64,000 nucleotides of DNA from Prorocentrum cordatum. Taxonomy: Eukaryota > Sar > Dinophyceae > Prorocentrales > Prorocentraceae. The stretch lies in the NCBI GenBank assembly GCA_963575745.1, contig CAUYUJ010016149.1, positions 525,924-589,923 on the forward strand. The letters are read 5' to 3'. The notes beneath the pieces are model-generated. The model made no database searches, was not told where the DNA came from, and was given only the letters and a program-made list of their open reading frames with translations. Of the stretch, positions 1 to 12,455 are shown one piece after another (within the stretch, counting starts at the first letter, position 1; every line of letters starts with the position of its first letter). Both the position numbers and the translations under genes were made by a program.

Positions 1-430
1 AAATCACACACCTAGTATATACACATGACTTGTATATACATATTGATCTACAACATTTGAACGTGTACATGTGAATGAACGCACATTTGCGAATTATGTA
101 TATACACATGCGCATGACCGGGACCTTGGATTGTTGTGGGTCTTGGCCCCAGAGGGCTCCAAGACAGTCCTGGGATGGAGAGCTGAACCCCACAATCGGC
201 CCAACATGTGGAATATGCGCGGTCGATGCCAAGAATCAACCTCAAACCGCGAACCCTAGAATTCGCTTGGAAATCCGGAATTCGCCTCGGAATCCAGAAT
301 TCCCCAGAAACGCGAGACCCGGAATTCCGATCGGCCAAATCTGGATTTTTTTATGTTTTTTTCTTTACTGTTCCTCCTCGTTTTCTTCAGTTCCTCTCCG
401 CGGCCCCTCGGCGACGACGGACGATGACGG
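1..430. other. Non-coding flank with GGAATTC-type short repeats
   Basis: No credible gene. From about 257 to 330 the hexamer GAATTC recurs four times in similar surroundings (AATCCGGAATTCGCC, AATCCAGAATTCCCC), so this is a short degenerate tandem repeat. A T-rich stretch (345-395) follows, directly before the GC-rich fossil reverse transcriptase region. Confidence 0.5.
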
Positions 431-436
431 ACGACG

Positions 437-1640
437 TTGAAAAACGGTTGGGGGGCCGTTCTGGCCGCGGCCTGCCGGGAGGCCATGCCTCCTGCGTACG
501 CGGCGCAACCCGCCGCGGCACCAGTGAAGGCTCGGCCGATTGCGGTGCCCGATTGCACCCCCTGGGCGGATCTGAGTCGCCCGCCGCTTGCGCAAGCCGA
601 TGTCGAGGCGCTGCGCGTCGCCTGCGAGGCGCCCAATCGTCGCGACGCGCAACCGGAATTCGCGAACGTGCGTCAGGATAATTTGCGCTCAAAGCATGAA
701 GACCTCAGCGCGTTTCGAAACTTTTGGGCCGCCGAGGGCGACCGCAGGGCAGGGCCGCCTCACTCTTGCCCGCTTGTCGCAGAGGTTAGCATCCCACTCC
801 TGCGAGCGTTGGCGCGCGAGTCAGAGTGGCCCGACGTTGGCTGAATCGATTTATTCACGTGCCGCGCTCCCTTGACGGGCAACCTGGCGCGCAGCGGCAA
901 CGGCCGCGCGCTCGGCCCAGGCGAGCGCCTCGGCGACGCGTCCGCCGCGGTCAATGAGCTACGCATTTGCGCACTCAAGCGCAGCGCGCCCTTGCTGTCC
1001 TCCCTTCGCGCGGACGCGCTCGCCAGCGAGTTGCTGCAGAAGACGCGGGATGAGGCGGAACAGATTCAGAATGTGTCCGCCATGAGGCGTTGGAGCCCGA
1101 CGTCTCCACATCCGAGTTCGCCGCGGCGTCGGGCGCGTTTTGCTTAGTGCCCAGGTCTGGAGTTTCCCAGCTCAAACCAGACGGGACGACGAGGGCGCGC
1201 CTGGCGGGCGACTTCGCGCGCTCCACGTGTGTTCCCGCCGGGAAGTTCGGCGTGGAAGGCGTCGGCCTTCTCGCCGCGCTGGCGCTTGTCCTATGAGCGC
1301 TGCACGGCGAGATCCCCGCGTTGTGGAAAATGGGCATCGGTTCCGCGTGCCGGCGCATTCCGCATGACCGCCGGGCAGTTGTCAGCGTTGTTGGGGAGGG
1401 CCACCGTGCGTGGAGCTCGCGGTATGAAGTGCGACTGTTCGGTTTGTTGGCATCTTGCCGCGGGCGGGGCTGCATGTTCGCCCTGCTTGCGCACTTTGCA
1501 AGACAGTTCGCGAAGCACCCCGTGCTTCGGAACGTCGACGTCTACTTCTCTCCGGACAGACATGCCAAATTGTGTTTCGCGCGAATCACGGGGCCGCGTT
1601 CGGCCCGCGGCGCCGTGGCCGATTTAAAGTAGTTGGCCCT
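437..1640 (+). pseudogene. Fossil DIRS-type reverse transcriptase
   Basis: A decayed reverse transcriptase of the same general type as the one at 52-53 kb. In order: a pre-RT segment (437-1080) with PLTGNLARSGNG, matching the GAPLLGELPVSGIG stretch of the other copy; an RT entry motif GVSQLKPDGTTRAR (about 1158-1200); then ACRRIP (about 1340), matching AFRRLP; and NVDVYFSPDR (about 1531), standing where a YVDD or YLDD catalytic box belongs. The second catalytic Asp is Val here. An in-frame TGA (842-844) interrupts an otherwise continuous frame, and at least two further frame changes separate the motifs, so it cannot be functional. No terminal repeats were found, so element boundaries are unknown. 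The motif assignment is my own recognition. Confidence 0.6.
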
Positions 1641-3830
1641 CGGGGCCCAGCTGGTCGTTCCCGTCGCGTTGCTTTCGCGTAGCGATCGCGGCATCCGCTG
1701 CGAGCCGGCGGGGGCAAGCGCCTCGAGCGGTTTGCTGCCATCCGCGGCGTGCCCCCATGGCGCCGCCTGGCGCTGAAGCGCAGCGTCTGTTTAACCGCTT
1801 AGACAAGGCGATGTTGCGCCCGATTTTTCGCGCACCAGAGCAGCCGCTGTAGTCGCGTCGGGCGGTCCCTGGAGCTCGCGTTGCGCTAGTGGATCCAGGG
1901 GCTCGAGCTCAGGTCGCGCGACGCCGCGCGGTGGGGGCAGGGGCGGGGCCGCGGCGCTTTTCTTCTGCGACGCTCGCAGCGCGCCCCTTCGCGTCGCAGC
2001 CGCGCGCGCGCGCGCCCTCCGAGGCGCTGCTCATCGGGAGGGGCGACCCTCGCGTTGCGAGCGTTTTCGTTTTTCCCCGACGAGGAACTGCGGTGCCCGC
2101 CGGCCCGGGTCGCGGTTTTCGTGTCAACCGACGCGGTCGCGCTCCAATTTTCGCGGCGCAAGAGCCGCGGGGGCCCTGCAGCGGCGGCGCGCAGCTGTTG
2201 GCGCGCGGGTTTGCCCGAGGCGTGCATGGCACACGTTGCCGGCCAAGTCATCGAAGGGGTAGTCTTCGGCTCTGCGCGAACGAGATGGGCACGGAACGAA
2301 TGGGTACGATGCCCAGCAGCGACTCCTGTTCATGTTTTACAGGACTCGCTGTCCGCGCTGCCGCGGCCTGTGTCCATTCGAGACAGAAGGCCGCCCGCCC
2401 AACAGCGGCCGCTGTTGGTTTGGGACAACATCTGTGGTTGGGCATTGTGCCCAATGTTTCAGTGCCCGTTTCGGGCGTCCAAATCGGCGCGCCCGCATTC
2501 CTGCGCCTGCGTCGGGTCGACGACCGCGGGGTCGCGGCCCCCGCCGCTGCCGTTCTCGCGGGCCACCCGGGCCGCGGCGCGTCGCGCCGCCGCCCTGGGC
2601 GCGGCGGCACGCACGTTCAATGCCTTCAGCCGGGGCCGCGTCGGAACCAGGCGGCGGTGTCAAGGGTGCCAGTGCGAGAGCATCTGCAGCTGGACGTCCT
2701 GCGCGTTTATTGATCAATTCGACATGCGCCAGCAGGAATGCGATGCGACCGCCGAGGCGGCGGCTGCAGCTTCGGGCCCTGCCGCCAGCACGAGCGGCAG
2801 ACGGGGGTCTGCAGCGGTGCCTGCGCGCGAAGTCGGTCAGGCGTTACTTCGGTGCGCTCTGCGACCTGCGCCAGACTTTCCACTTCCCTGCGCGCCCCGA
2901 CCGAGCGGGCTCGGGCGCCCGCGGCGTCGGGTTCGACGCCCAGGCTGGCCTCTGATCGGGGGCGGCGCCTGCCGCCGCAAGCGCCCCCGCGTGCTGCGCT
3001 CGCGGGGGGGGGGGGGGCTTGGCCGGGTCGCCGCGCCCATCGCTGGGGCGTTGCGCCCCGAGGTCGGGCACGCGAGAATGGTGGCGCCTAGATCTGCGGG
3101 GGCGCGCGTCCGCAGAGTGATCCGCGCGCGCAAATCGGAAGTCGGCCAGACGGGCCAGGGGCGCCGCGGCGCGCGCGACGCTGCGGCGCGACCGCGGGAC
3201 GCGCCGCCCGAGTCTTCGCCGCGCGCGCGTCTCGCGTGCCATTCTGCGCGGGCGCGCGCAGGCCTGCCGCGGGCGCGCGCGCGCGCGGGCGCGCCGCGGG
3301 GGGCGCGCGCAGGTCGGGTCTCGGTGCTCCCTTGCGCTCGCCACGCTGCAGGCGCACGTTTGTTCGTTTCGCGGTCCGTGCTCGCGGCGCGTGCGCCTGC
3401 GGCGCGAGCCCGTCGGCCATTCTGCCCCGCCCTTCGATTCTTGGGCGCGATATTGCCCCGTTGGAGGCAGCCCGTGACCGCTTTGCCCGCCCGCCCGCCC
3501 TGCCCTCGGGGAGCGACGCCCGGGCTTGCCTCGCGTCGGGGGCGGCGCCGTGGCGCTCGCCTGGCAGGCTGAACCCTAGCCAGGTCGCGGCGCCCATCTT
3601 TGGGGCGCTGCGCCCCGCCGAGGTCGGGCATGCGAGAATTCAGCGCCCAGGCTTGCACGGATTTCCCGACGGACTCGGACGGCCCGCTTCTCCTCCAACG
3701 TGGCCTCAACATGCTCGAGAGGGTTCCAAGAGGGCTCATGAAGCGAGCCTAGGCCCACCGCGGCGCGCGACATGCCGAAGGCGACCCACCATGGGCCCTG
3801 CACGGCTTGAAGACGGCTGCGTTTGACCAT
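1641..3830. other. Very GC-rich tract, probably eroded retroelement sequence
   Basis: More than 2 kb of very GC-rich sequence. It carries long open frames on both strands, as expected at this composition, so frame length is not evidence of coding. A Cys-rich stretch near 2640-2720 (RRRCQGCQCESICSWTSCAF) could be a coding remnant. I found no RNase H or recombinase motif that would extend the upstream fossil RT. A run of about 12 G lies at 3004. Confidence 0.35.
3033..3640 (+). repeat. Direct repeat of ~50 bp, copies ~550 bp apart
   Basis: The segment at 3033-3077 (GTCGCCGCGCCCATC, then GGGGCGTTGCGCCCC, then GAGGTCGGGCACGCGAGAAT) recurs at 3586-3632 with few changes. The DNA between the copies is extremely GC-rich. 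This could be a local duplication or flanking repeats of a small insertion. Confidence 0.6.
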
Positions 3831-3870
3831 CAAGACGGCCCACAGGGCTGGAAGTGTTCTAATTCGCAAA

Positions 3871-4045
3871 GTGCAGGAGGGAAAAAACACACAGACACAA
3901 TTAATCGTCGAGTCCCAGGAAAATATGGAAACTATAGGAATTGGGGGGGATGACAGAAACTTAGAAAATATGGGAAACTATTGGGGATCCTTTTTATTTG
4001 TGTCTATTTATTTGTGTGTCCCAGGGCCCCTCCAAAAGTTCCGGA
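3871..4045 (+). repeat. Dispersed repeat, copy 1 (second copy at 23.5 kb)
   Basis: About 170 bp that recur in the same orientation at 23484-23655. Shared landmarks in order: CAGGAGGGAAAAAA, CACAGACACAATT, ATCGTCGA, GACAGAAAC, TAGAAAATATGG, and TTTATTTGTGTGTCCCAGGG. It is much more AT-rich than its surroundings, which suggests a transposed or intron-derived unit. Confidence 0.7.
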
Positions 4046-5460
4046 TGGCCTTCTGGGCGCTTCCGCGGGGCATTTCTAGAAATGCCCCCCGGGGTCCACA
4101 TTTGTGGTCCGGTTTCGGGGGCGGTGGCCCCATGGCAGGAGATTGGCCCCTGTCAGCCGAAACGGCTTGTGGCCGAACAAAAGATGTTACAGAACACGAG
4201 CCCGAAAGTGTAACGAAATTTCCGTGTGGCCGAAATTTTGGCCAGAATGACAGTGCCAGTCGTTTTGACTTCGAACCTAATGATTCGATCGCGTTCGGGC
4301 ACGTTCGGATCTATTCTGGCGCCCCTTTCGGTCACGTCCGGGAGGATTTCCAGGCACAGTTCCGGTCAGTACCCCCGCCCCAAACGGACGAGACTACGCG
4401 AGCATTGTCTTTTCAGCGACGGAAGCTAGACGAGAGCTGCGCAACGGCAGATGCCAGATTTTCCCGACGCGCGTGGTGTTGGCAACGCCGCGGCTGTGGT
4501 TCCATATGCCCGTCGCTTCGAAAGCAGAATGCCGCAGTCGTTGTTGTAGAGACATCGGCTTCCAATTGCCCCCCACTGCAGACATCTGCCCGCGACGTTT
4601 CAAGTTCTGTCCCAGTGTTGGGGTCGGTTAATCTAGCAGGAGCCCGTGTCGTGAATAAGGCACGTTGTCAGAGGTCCAGGCCGCTAGCGGGGCGCGCGAA
4701 GCATGTGCAATGGTACCATGTGCCTTTCGAGGTATGCTCCGGGGGTCGGTGATGGGGAGCCTGCGAAGGCGACCATATTTCGTTTTCTTTGCCCCACCAA
4801 TGTCGTGTTCCTCCTCGCCTCTTCTTCCCTGTCCCTGCAGCGTCCCAGGTGGCCAGCGAGGTCGGAACGTGTCCCCCACAGAACCCGAATACAGAACAAA
4901 TGTTAGCAACAACCACATGATGTACACGTTGGGGTCGGTCCTTGTTCTATTAAACGCGTATTCGGAGTGATCGCGCATTCGTTACGTGATTTTAGTTCGT
5001 TTAATAATTCATGTGCATGCACTTGTGTTTATGTAGAACTTTGGCGCGCAGTCTGATATACAATGGCGCGCAGTCTTTGCAATGCTTCTGCCGCCTGTTT
5101 GTGCTGTTGCCAATTCGTGTGACGAGTGTGGTATCAATCTGGTGTCGGCAACTGCGTTGCACACTAACTATATCATCGCTGTGTCGTCTTTCGTTTCTCT
5201 TGTGCCCGCTCCTGTCGCACTTATTTGTGCTGATAGTGGGATTTATCAGGTTGTCTGCCTTTCCATTCCGCAGCCGATGTACTCAACAAGCGGCTGATAT
5301 ATGTTGTCATTCATGCTGGTGTATCGCCCGCCATACTCAGTGCATTTTTGGATGTGGTATAGGCCACACATGGCGACTTCTGCTCGCTATGTTTGTTGTT
5401 TGCCGTCCATGTTCTTCGGCGTCCATCTTCCGCGCAGAGCTTACTACACTCAGAGGCTCC
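4046..5460. other. No recognisable gene; contains a 22-bp perfect palindrome
   Basis: No gene recognised. At 4067-4088 there is a perfect palindrome with 11-bp half-site GGGGCATTTCT. The rest is unique, moderately AT-rich sequence with no repeat structure that I can see. Confidence 0.4.
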
Positions 5461-5464
5461 TACG

Positions 5465-6560
5465 GAATGGCCTGGAAATGCAGAGGAGTCGCCACGCTGC
5501 AGCGTGTTGCCGCCCGTTGCCTCCTGCGTGGGTATGCCGAGGATTCGCCACGCTGCTGCCCGTGGCCGCCAGTTGCCACCTGTGTGGGTAGGGCGAGGCT
5601 TCGCCCAGTTGCCGCCCGTTGCCGCCTTGTTGCCGCCTGCGGGGGTGTGCCGAGGATTCGCCACGTTGCCGCCTTGTTGCCGCCTTGTTGCCGAACATTG
5701 CCACTTGTGTGAGTGTGCCGAGGTTTCGCCAAGTTGCCGCCCGTTGCCGCCCGTTGCCGCCTGCGTGGGGATGCCGAGGACTCCCACGTTGCTGCCCGTT
5801 GCCGCCCAGTTGCCGCTCGCGTGGTTCTGCCGAGGATTCACCACGTTGCCGCCATGTTGCCGCCCACTGCCACCTGTGAGGGGTATGCCGTCGATCCGCC
5901 GCGCTGCCGCCCGTTGCCGCCTCGTTGCGGCGCTGTTGCCGCACCGTGCGCTGCGTGGGTATGCCGACGTTTCGCCACGGTGCCTCCCGTGGCCGCCCCG
6001 TTGCTGCCCCGTTGCTCCTCGATGCCTCCCGTGTGGGTATGCCCAGGCTTCGCCACGCTGCCTCCCGCTGCCGCCCGCTGCGGCCACGTTTCCGCCTCGT
6101 TGCCGCGCCGTTGCCGCCCTGCGCGCCGTGTGGGTGTGCCGAGGTTTCGCCAAGTTGCCGCCCGCTGCCGCCTGTGGGGGCTTATGCCGAGCCTTCGCGA
6201 CGTTGCCGCCCGTGGTCGCCTGTTCCCGTCCGCTGCCCCCCGTGGCCGCGTCGCTGCCGCCTCGCTTGTTCTCTGGACATGCCGAGGGTTGCGTTGACAC
6301 CCGTTGCCGCCCACTGTGGCCCGCGGGGGTATGCCGAGGATGTTCCAGGTTGCCGCCCGCTGCCGCCCGCTGCGGCCCGTGAGGATTGGCCACGTTGCCG
6401 CCCGTTGCCCTCCGTTTTCGCATGCGTGGGTATGCTCAGGATTCATCGCGTTGTCGCCCGTTGCTGCCTCGTTGCCGCCTCGTGCTCTGGATGGGTCTCC
6501 CCAGGAATCGTGCGCTGGGTGGGTCTCCCAAGGATTCGCCACGTTGCCGCCCGTGTCGTC
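5465..6560. repeat. Degenerate GCCGCC/TATGCCGAGG minisatellite
   Basis: About 1.1 kb of diverged tandem units of roughly 45-60 bp. Each is built from GTGGGTATGCCGAGG, ATTCGCCACGTTGCC and runs of GCCGCCCGTTGCC. All long frames here, on both strands, are shadows of the repeat (for example HTHAGGNGRQRG on the minus strand), so I do not call a protein. Confidence 0.8.
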
Positions 6561-8633
6561 CCCTTCCCTCCACACAGGTTGTATTGTTCCACAGTGCTAC
6601 GGCTATGAATTACTGTTTGGGGTCCACGTTGACTAACATGTCGGTGTTTTGTGTCGGGGTCCACGGTCACCCTCCCTCTTCTTCATCACGATCAAGGATC
6701 TTTTCTTGAACGCAACCAGCCAGCTTTTGCGCCGAAGACCGCTGGAAACTGCCGAGGCCCGCAAGAGATCGCCAAAGGCTGCCGGAGACCGCCAACAGAC
6801 TGCCCCAAGACGCCATCGATTGGCACGGTGCTCATGGGTATCACGGGGTCCATGGTCGAATGCGTAATGAATTCCGAGTGGTCGGCTCTTTTAGTATCTG
6901 CCCTGATGGGCCGATTTTCCACCACGACTGTAGATAGGACGGGGGAGAAGGGAGGAAGGGGAGGTCCACCTCCTCCTCCTCCTCTTCCTCCTCCTCCTTC
7001 CCCCTCTCCTGCCTATACTAGTGGTGGTGGAATATCGGCCCATCATGCCCCCCCATGGCTGGCAGGACGACCCTGACCTGACTCAGTCGAGGAGCAAGCG
7101 TGTGGCCGTGAAGGCCTCTCCCTCGTGCACGGCTTGATTGCGCTTGTCGCCCCTGCCTCCAGATGTGGCCTCTTGTACACACTCCGTCTGGACCTCCGAT
7201 CTTACGTCGGGCTGCAATTCCTGGGAGGTTAAGTTCAGCATTGGCGCTGGTATATGGGTGGTCGAAATCCAGCCTGACCTGGCAACATCTTGTTTCATTT
7301 CGCTGGATCCCGCATCGGATTTGAATATTGTGGTAAATAAGTTGGGTTAACCTTGTTTGAATGATTTGGCTTACAAGCCCGTACGTAGTCGTTCTTATGA
7401 AGACCTCCGAGGAGTTGCCTCTTCACCTACGCTCGTGCCTTCCATGCTGTCGTAATCTCTCGTCGTCTGCCTCGCCACTCTTCGTTCCCTTTGTTATTGT
7501 CGTCGTTTGTTGCTTATCTAGTTCTCCCTTGTCGAGTCTATTCGATTACTCGGTCTGCTCTCCTGCTGAATGATACTTCTTCCCAGCACGTACGATGCGT
7601 CAAGCGGATACAGGCATCGAATTTCTTGACACGTCGGGCTTTCCCCGCCAACCAATCCAGGAACAGATCGCCGGGCGAGTTGCCTTGATCTGGGAAATGT
7701 GGAGGCTCTTTGGGGGCTCTGGGATTGTATGCCCGAGGCGCCAGGTACCCACTAAGGTGCGTGGGTTGGTGCTCCAAGCGGTGCTCGGATCGGTGTCTAA
7801 TGTATGGTGCACGTAGCGCTCGCAGGAAGGCCACATGTGTAGCATGACACAAATAGGGATGTTCCAGAGACGGCGTTGAGTCAAAAGGGCAACGGAAGGA
7901 CGACTTGGAGGAGGAGAGCGACGGGGGAGGCAAGGTCAAATCCGCCTAGCAATAACATATTGAAACGCAGCGCATACCGTTCGAATCGCTTGAATATTTT
8001 AGGACCCGCCAGGGCTTTAAAGGTTTCAGCTTCCAGTTTAGACTTTACTTTAAAGTGGGTCGGACGTTTGGGCTCCAAGTCGTTTCAATGCCTGGTGGGT
8101 TCGACGGATGCGGCGCCAGCCAACTGAATCACCGTCAGAGTCAAGGACGCGTCGGCCACGGACGGTGGATGTGCAAGAACGCATGGCGCACATAGATATT
8201 GGGGGGACGTGCAGGGGCGATGGGGGGCTATGGATGGGAGGGTGAGGGATACCTGGCAGGAATAATTAATACGAGGGCTTTGACAAGGACACGAGTGCGA
8301 AAGGAGCTCGTGGCAGATGGCCGCCCAAACAATCAGACTAACAGATCAGATCAGGTGTGTTAGTTTCCTTTTTTCTTGCAATTGAAACGAAGCCTCAGCG
8401 CCATACCCCTTCTCGCGGCCATCATCCCATGGCCAACTTCATGGCAAGAGGTATCGAACGACCCCTAAACTCCAGAGCTCCTCTACTGAAACAGTTTGCA
8501 CCTACCGTAACGCAAGCCTTAATGTATATGATATGCTTGTTTGATTGGCTCGTTGTTGCATTTTCATACATTAGTGTCTCTTCATAAGCATGCATGCTGT
8601 TGTTTACCTCCCCGCATTCCTGCCAGCGGGGCC
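6561..8633. other. No recognisable gene
   Basis: About 2 kb of mixed-composition unique DNA. It has a CCT/CTC-rich pyrimidine run at 6966-7015. I recognise no exon, RNA or element. It is the 3' flank of the minus-strand gene that ends at 8634. Confidence 0.4.
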
Positions 8634-11600
8634 CTACTTCTGGAGCTTCTGAAGCTTTTTGATGGCGGCCTTAGGGGCAGCCGTCCCCGCTGAGGGTTTG
8701 GGCGGGGTGGCGGCGGGAATCGGAGGGTCGGCACTGCCCTTCGAATGGCTCGGAGTGGCCGCATGGCCCTCGCTGCCCACACTCGACGACCCCACAGAAA
8801 ACTCTGCGCCATGCATCAGCCTCCGCCTCAAGTCAGGCGGAAGACTAGAGAGATGCAACTTCAAGACAGTGCGAAGAAATGCTAAGACTCCGTCACGCTG
8901 GGCCACTGCTTTTTTGTCGCTCTTCCCCTCTGTCTTCACGGCAACTTGAGCCGCGACGCACTGACCGAGCTTCGGCACGAGCGTGTCATACCTGGCCTTC
9001 AAGTCCTGGGCCGTATCCGAACACTGCTTGAGGAGCATCATGCCATCTACGGAATCGACTTTCGCAATCGAGGACGTCCTCCCTACCATCTGGGCCCAGA
9101 CTGGCACCTGCTGTACGAACCCCTGGACCTTCTTGGTCAGGCCATCGTCCATGTCATCCACGAACCACTGGTGCTGGGAAAAGTCCCACTTGTTGATGCT
9201 GTCGATGATGGGGTCGAACTTCTTGGTATATTCCTCAAGAGCCTGCTCTGCGTTCTTGAACTTGGTTGCCTGCGACTGAAGTTGCTGGACCCACTCGGCC
9301 GTAGTCTCCTCGACCGCCTTGTCGAACCAGCTGGAGCCTTCGAAGATGAGCGGGCACGATTTCTTCGCCGACGCAACGTCGGCGAGATGGCGCGCGATCT
9401 CCAATATGTTGCCGACGGGGGCGTCGTGCTTCGCAGTCGAGGTGAACAACTTGAACTGGTTCAAAGCAAGGCCGGCCTTCGTCACGTCCAGGGCCGCACT
9501 TGGAAGCCCGCCCGTCTCGATGAAAGCCGCCACCTCTCCCTTGGCAAAACCCTTCGTGACGATCGCAACCACGATATCGACCACTGAATTGGTGATGAAG
9601 TCGGGCCACTTGTTCGCCAACATCTTGAAGAAGCCGATCATCTCCGAATCGGCCTCGCCATTGCACAACGCCTGGCTCGCGGCGAGAAGCTGGGACTGGT
9701 TCAAAGTCGCTGACCACGCCTTCAACCACTCCACCAACGCAGTCTCGTTCGCGAATACATCCTTATGAGCATCAACATCAGCATGTTGCAGCAGCAGATC
9801 GCACAGGTCAAAGAGCCTCTTCACCACGTCGACCTCCTCGCACATCGGCATACATATCGGCAGGTACCACCGCGTCTGCTTGAGCCAAGTAAAAATGTCG
9901 ATGGCCTCGGACTCCTTTAGCTCCTGTACGCGGTCGGTCTTGCCGTCGATGGTGTCCATGATGGACGCCTTGATGAACGTGGCCATGCCGTCGATGATGA
10001 GGGCGCCCTTGTGCTCGATGGTCCTCGCGGCGCACTTCTTCAGGAGTGGGCCGAAGCGCTGCGAAGCATTATAGCAGTCATGCGTGAACTGCTCCTTCGG
10101 CGAACTGTCCATGCACCCGAAAGTCGCACCGAAGTCCTTCACCGTCTGCTCGGGGAGCTCACCGATGTCGCAGACTGCGTTGTACGTGTCCTCCCAATCT
10201 TCGTCAAATGTCCTGGTGACCGCATCGAGGAACTTCTGAAACGGCTCCAAGAAATCTCCAAACCTATCTGGAGGGGACACGACGGCGTCAGAGGCCGCGC
10301 TTGCTTCCGCGAACGTGGTAAGAACATCCCAGGCCGTCTTGTCATGCACGGCATGGCCCCCCTTTCTGCGTCGGAAATGCGTCTTGCATCTAGGGCTCAG
10401 CTTGTCCTTGAAAGTTACGAATGCGCCGTACTGCTTGCGCTCGGAGAGGCCGAGGTGGGAGACGAGCTCGGAGTGGCACAGGGCTCGGCTGGCAGCGTAG
10501 AGGCAGCTGAGGTCGGCGAGCGCTTGGGCATGCCATCCATGAACGGTCTCCCCATGTAGCCCGTTCGCCGTGACGTCGAGCGTCGCGATGTCGACGGGCA
10601 AGTAGTCCATGGCCTTCTTCATGGAGTCGCCGATGCCGATGATGGCGCTGGCTTCCTTATTGCCCCACGTCCTGTCCATGAGTGCGTTGACGATCTGGGC
10701 CTGCAACGTGAAACTGATATCTGGATGCGATGCCATGAAGCCGACGCCAATCTTCATCTTGGTGCTCGTGGCAAGGATCATGTTGAAGAAGAGGAAGAAC
10801 TTCTCGTCCATGTCGACGTTCTCCATGGACGTGTGCATCTCCATTGTCACGATGGTGCCCAGGAGGGGCACTGGCGCCGCTGAGATAATCCGAACCTCTT
10901 CCTCCTTCAGATTTTGAGAGGCCATGTCGAAGAACTCTGAGCGAATCCTGGTGAACAGGCTGCGGCGCACCTCGATCTCCTCAGCGAAATTGAGCAGGCG
11001 GTCGGCGACGGCCTGGCAGTCGTCATGAGACAGCTGGTTCGAGCATCGACGTGCCTGCACCCTGATAGAACTGACCTTTCTCTCAACTTCCCTGGTCCGC
11101 ATGCGCGCCTCCCATTGGTGCTCCCACGTAAAGGTCTCCTTGAGGCTCTTGAGCATGTCCTGGCCCTTCGCGAACTGAACTTCTGGTCCACATCTCCGCT
11201 TCTTCCTGAACTGGTCGGCACCGTCCTCGTCGTCGTCGGAAAGGTCACCCAATGACTGCCGTGACGATTTCTCCGACCGCGCGACCCCGCGCGGCTCTGG
11301 CGGGGCAGAGCGCAATGAGCGCAACCGCGAATGCCTGGGCGCGCAAGTCGGGGGCGAAGGCATCGCACCAGGCGCGCCGTCGCCAGCCTCGTCGAACCCG
11401 CGCCGCGAGGCCGCGGAGACGACAGTGGGGCCCGACGCCGAAGACGCCCCGAGGCCGCGCGTCTCGCCATCATCGTCACAGAGTCCTGCGTTCCTGATCT
11501 TCATGGTGCCGTTCATCCTGATGTCCATCTTTTCGTTGAGGCACTCCATGTGCTCGTTGGCCGCGCCCTTGTCTTCGTGCGTCTCCTCTTTCTTCTGTCG

Positions 11601-12363
11601 GACAGAACTTTCAGTCGACCTCCTGAAACGTCTCTTGCCGAACGCCCTGGAGTGGTCGTGTATCTCCACGTGCCAACCGCCAGCCATCTCGACCAAGTCC
11701 ACGTGCGGGTAGTGGTCGACAATGTAGTCCCTGAGCGCCAACTGGTCGGTAATGTCCACTTTGCCTACGAGCCGCATCTCCGCTGCGAAATCGTTGATGG
11801 TCTGCCTCGTCCCCTCCTCGATATCCTCCTCGTCGACGGCCGCTTTCTCCTTCGACGTCTTGTTTGCGATGTTCGGGGGGTCTCGCTCGTAAGCCTTGCC
11901 CCCTTGAGCTCTCTCCCGCCTGATGTCCGTGAAAGCTTGCCCAACGGTTGGATCTGTCTTCCGCTTCTCATTCAGAACTTCCATGCTGTGCGGCTTGCCA
12001 GTTTTCTCGTCCACGAAGTACCGTCGCCTCGTGTCGTAGCACCTGTAGCACTCGTCCCCCACGCACTTTCGGTACTCAATGAGCTTACCTTTCCTCCTCC
12101 CCGTGGACTTGGAAGATTCGCCAGCTGACTTCATCGCTTTCACCGTCTTGGTCCAGATCAAGACGAACGGAGCCGAGGAGGGGCTGTCCTTGTCGATGGT
12201 GTGCGTGTCCTGGCCGCACGCCGCGCACCTCGCGGCGGTCTGGTCGAGCCACATGCACTCGGGAGTCTCTGGTGCCAGCGGTGCCCCCCCCCTTCGGCTT
12301 CGGCCGCCCATGAGCCGCGGCGGCGAAGCTGCCTGGCTTCGCCCCATTGGGAAGCACCCCCAT
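8634..12363 (-). CDS. Large unknown protein with N-terminal Cys-pair segment
   Basis: An uninterrupted minus-strand frame of about 1,200 codons, exceptional in this repeat-rich window and almost certainly a real gene. I do not recognise the family. From an internal Met at 12254 the protein starts MWLDQTAARCAACGQDTH; a second cluster, CVGDECYRC, follows about 50 residues later, so C10/C13 and C69/C72 could bind zinc. A basic, nuclear-signal-like FRKKRRC lies near residue 350. The remainder is mostly helical-looking and soluble, with a Pro/Ala/Lys-rich tail ending KKLQKLQK. No signal peptide or membrane segment is seen. The first ATG after the upstream spliced-leader relict is at 12363 (MGVLPNGAKPG), in another frame. 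The frames would join if the run of nine C at 12284-12292 were one base shorter, so the start is either 12363 with an indel or 12254. Confidence 0.75.
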
Positions 12364-12432
12364 GGCAGCTCCAGCCGAAGAGTCCGCACTGGCACGAGGG
12401 CACTGGTACGCCGCGCCGTGCCCTGGCGCACT

Positions 12433-12455
12433 CTCGCACCAAAATGTGCGACGGA
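12433..12455 (-). other. Relict dinoflagellate spliced leader 5' of gene at 8.6-12.4 kb
   Basis: Read on the minus strand, this matches the dinoflagellate 22-nt spliced leader at 18 positions, with one inserted base. It keeps TCCGT at the start, an unbroken CATTTTGG core and the terminal AG. It lies about 70 bp upstream of the first ATG of the gene and on the same strand. Genomic leader remnants are known in dinoflagellates as footprints of trans-spliced mRNAs that were copied back into DNA. Confidence 0.6.

Noticed and set aside
2055-3739. 505-codon plus and 300-codon minus Arg/Ala-rich frames
   Set aside because: Very high GC removes stops on both strands; no conserved motif in either.
5311-6423. 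370-codon minus and 329-codon plus frames
   Set aside because: Both are shadows of the GCCGCC/TATGCCGAGG minisatellite; all frames are similarly open.
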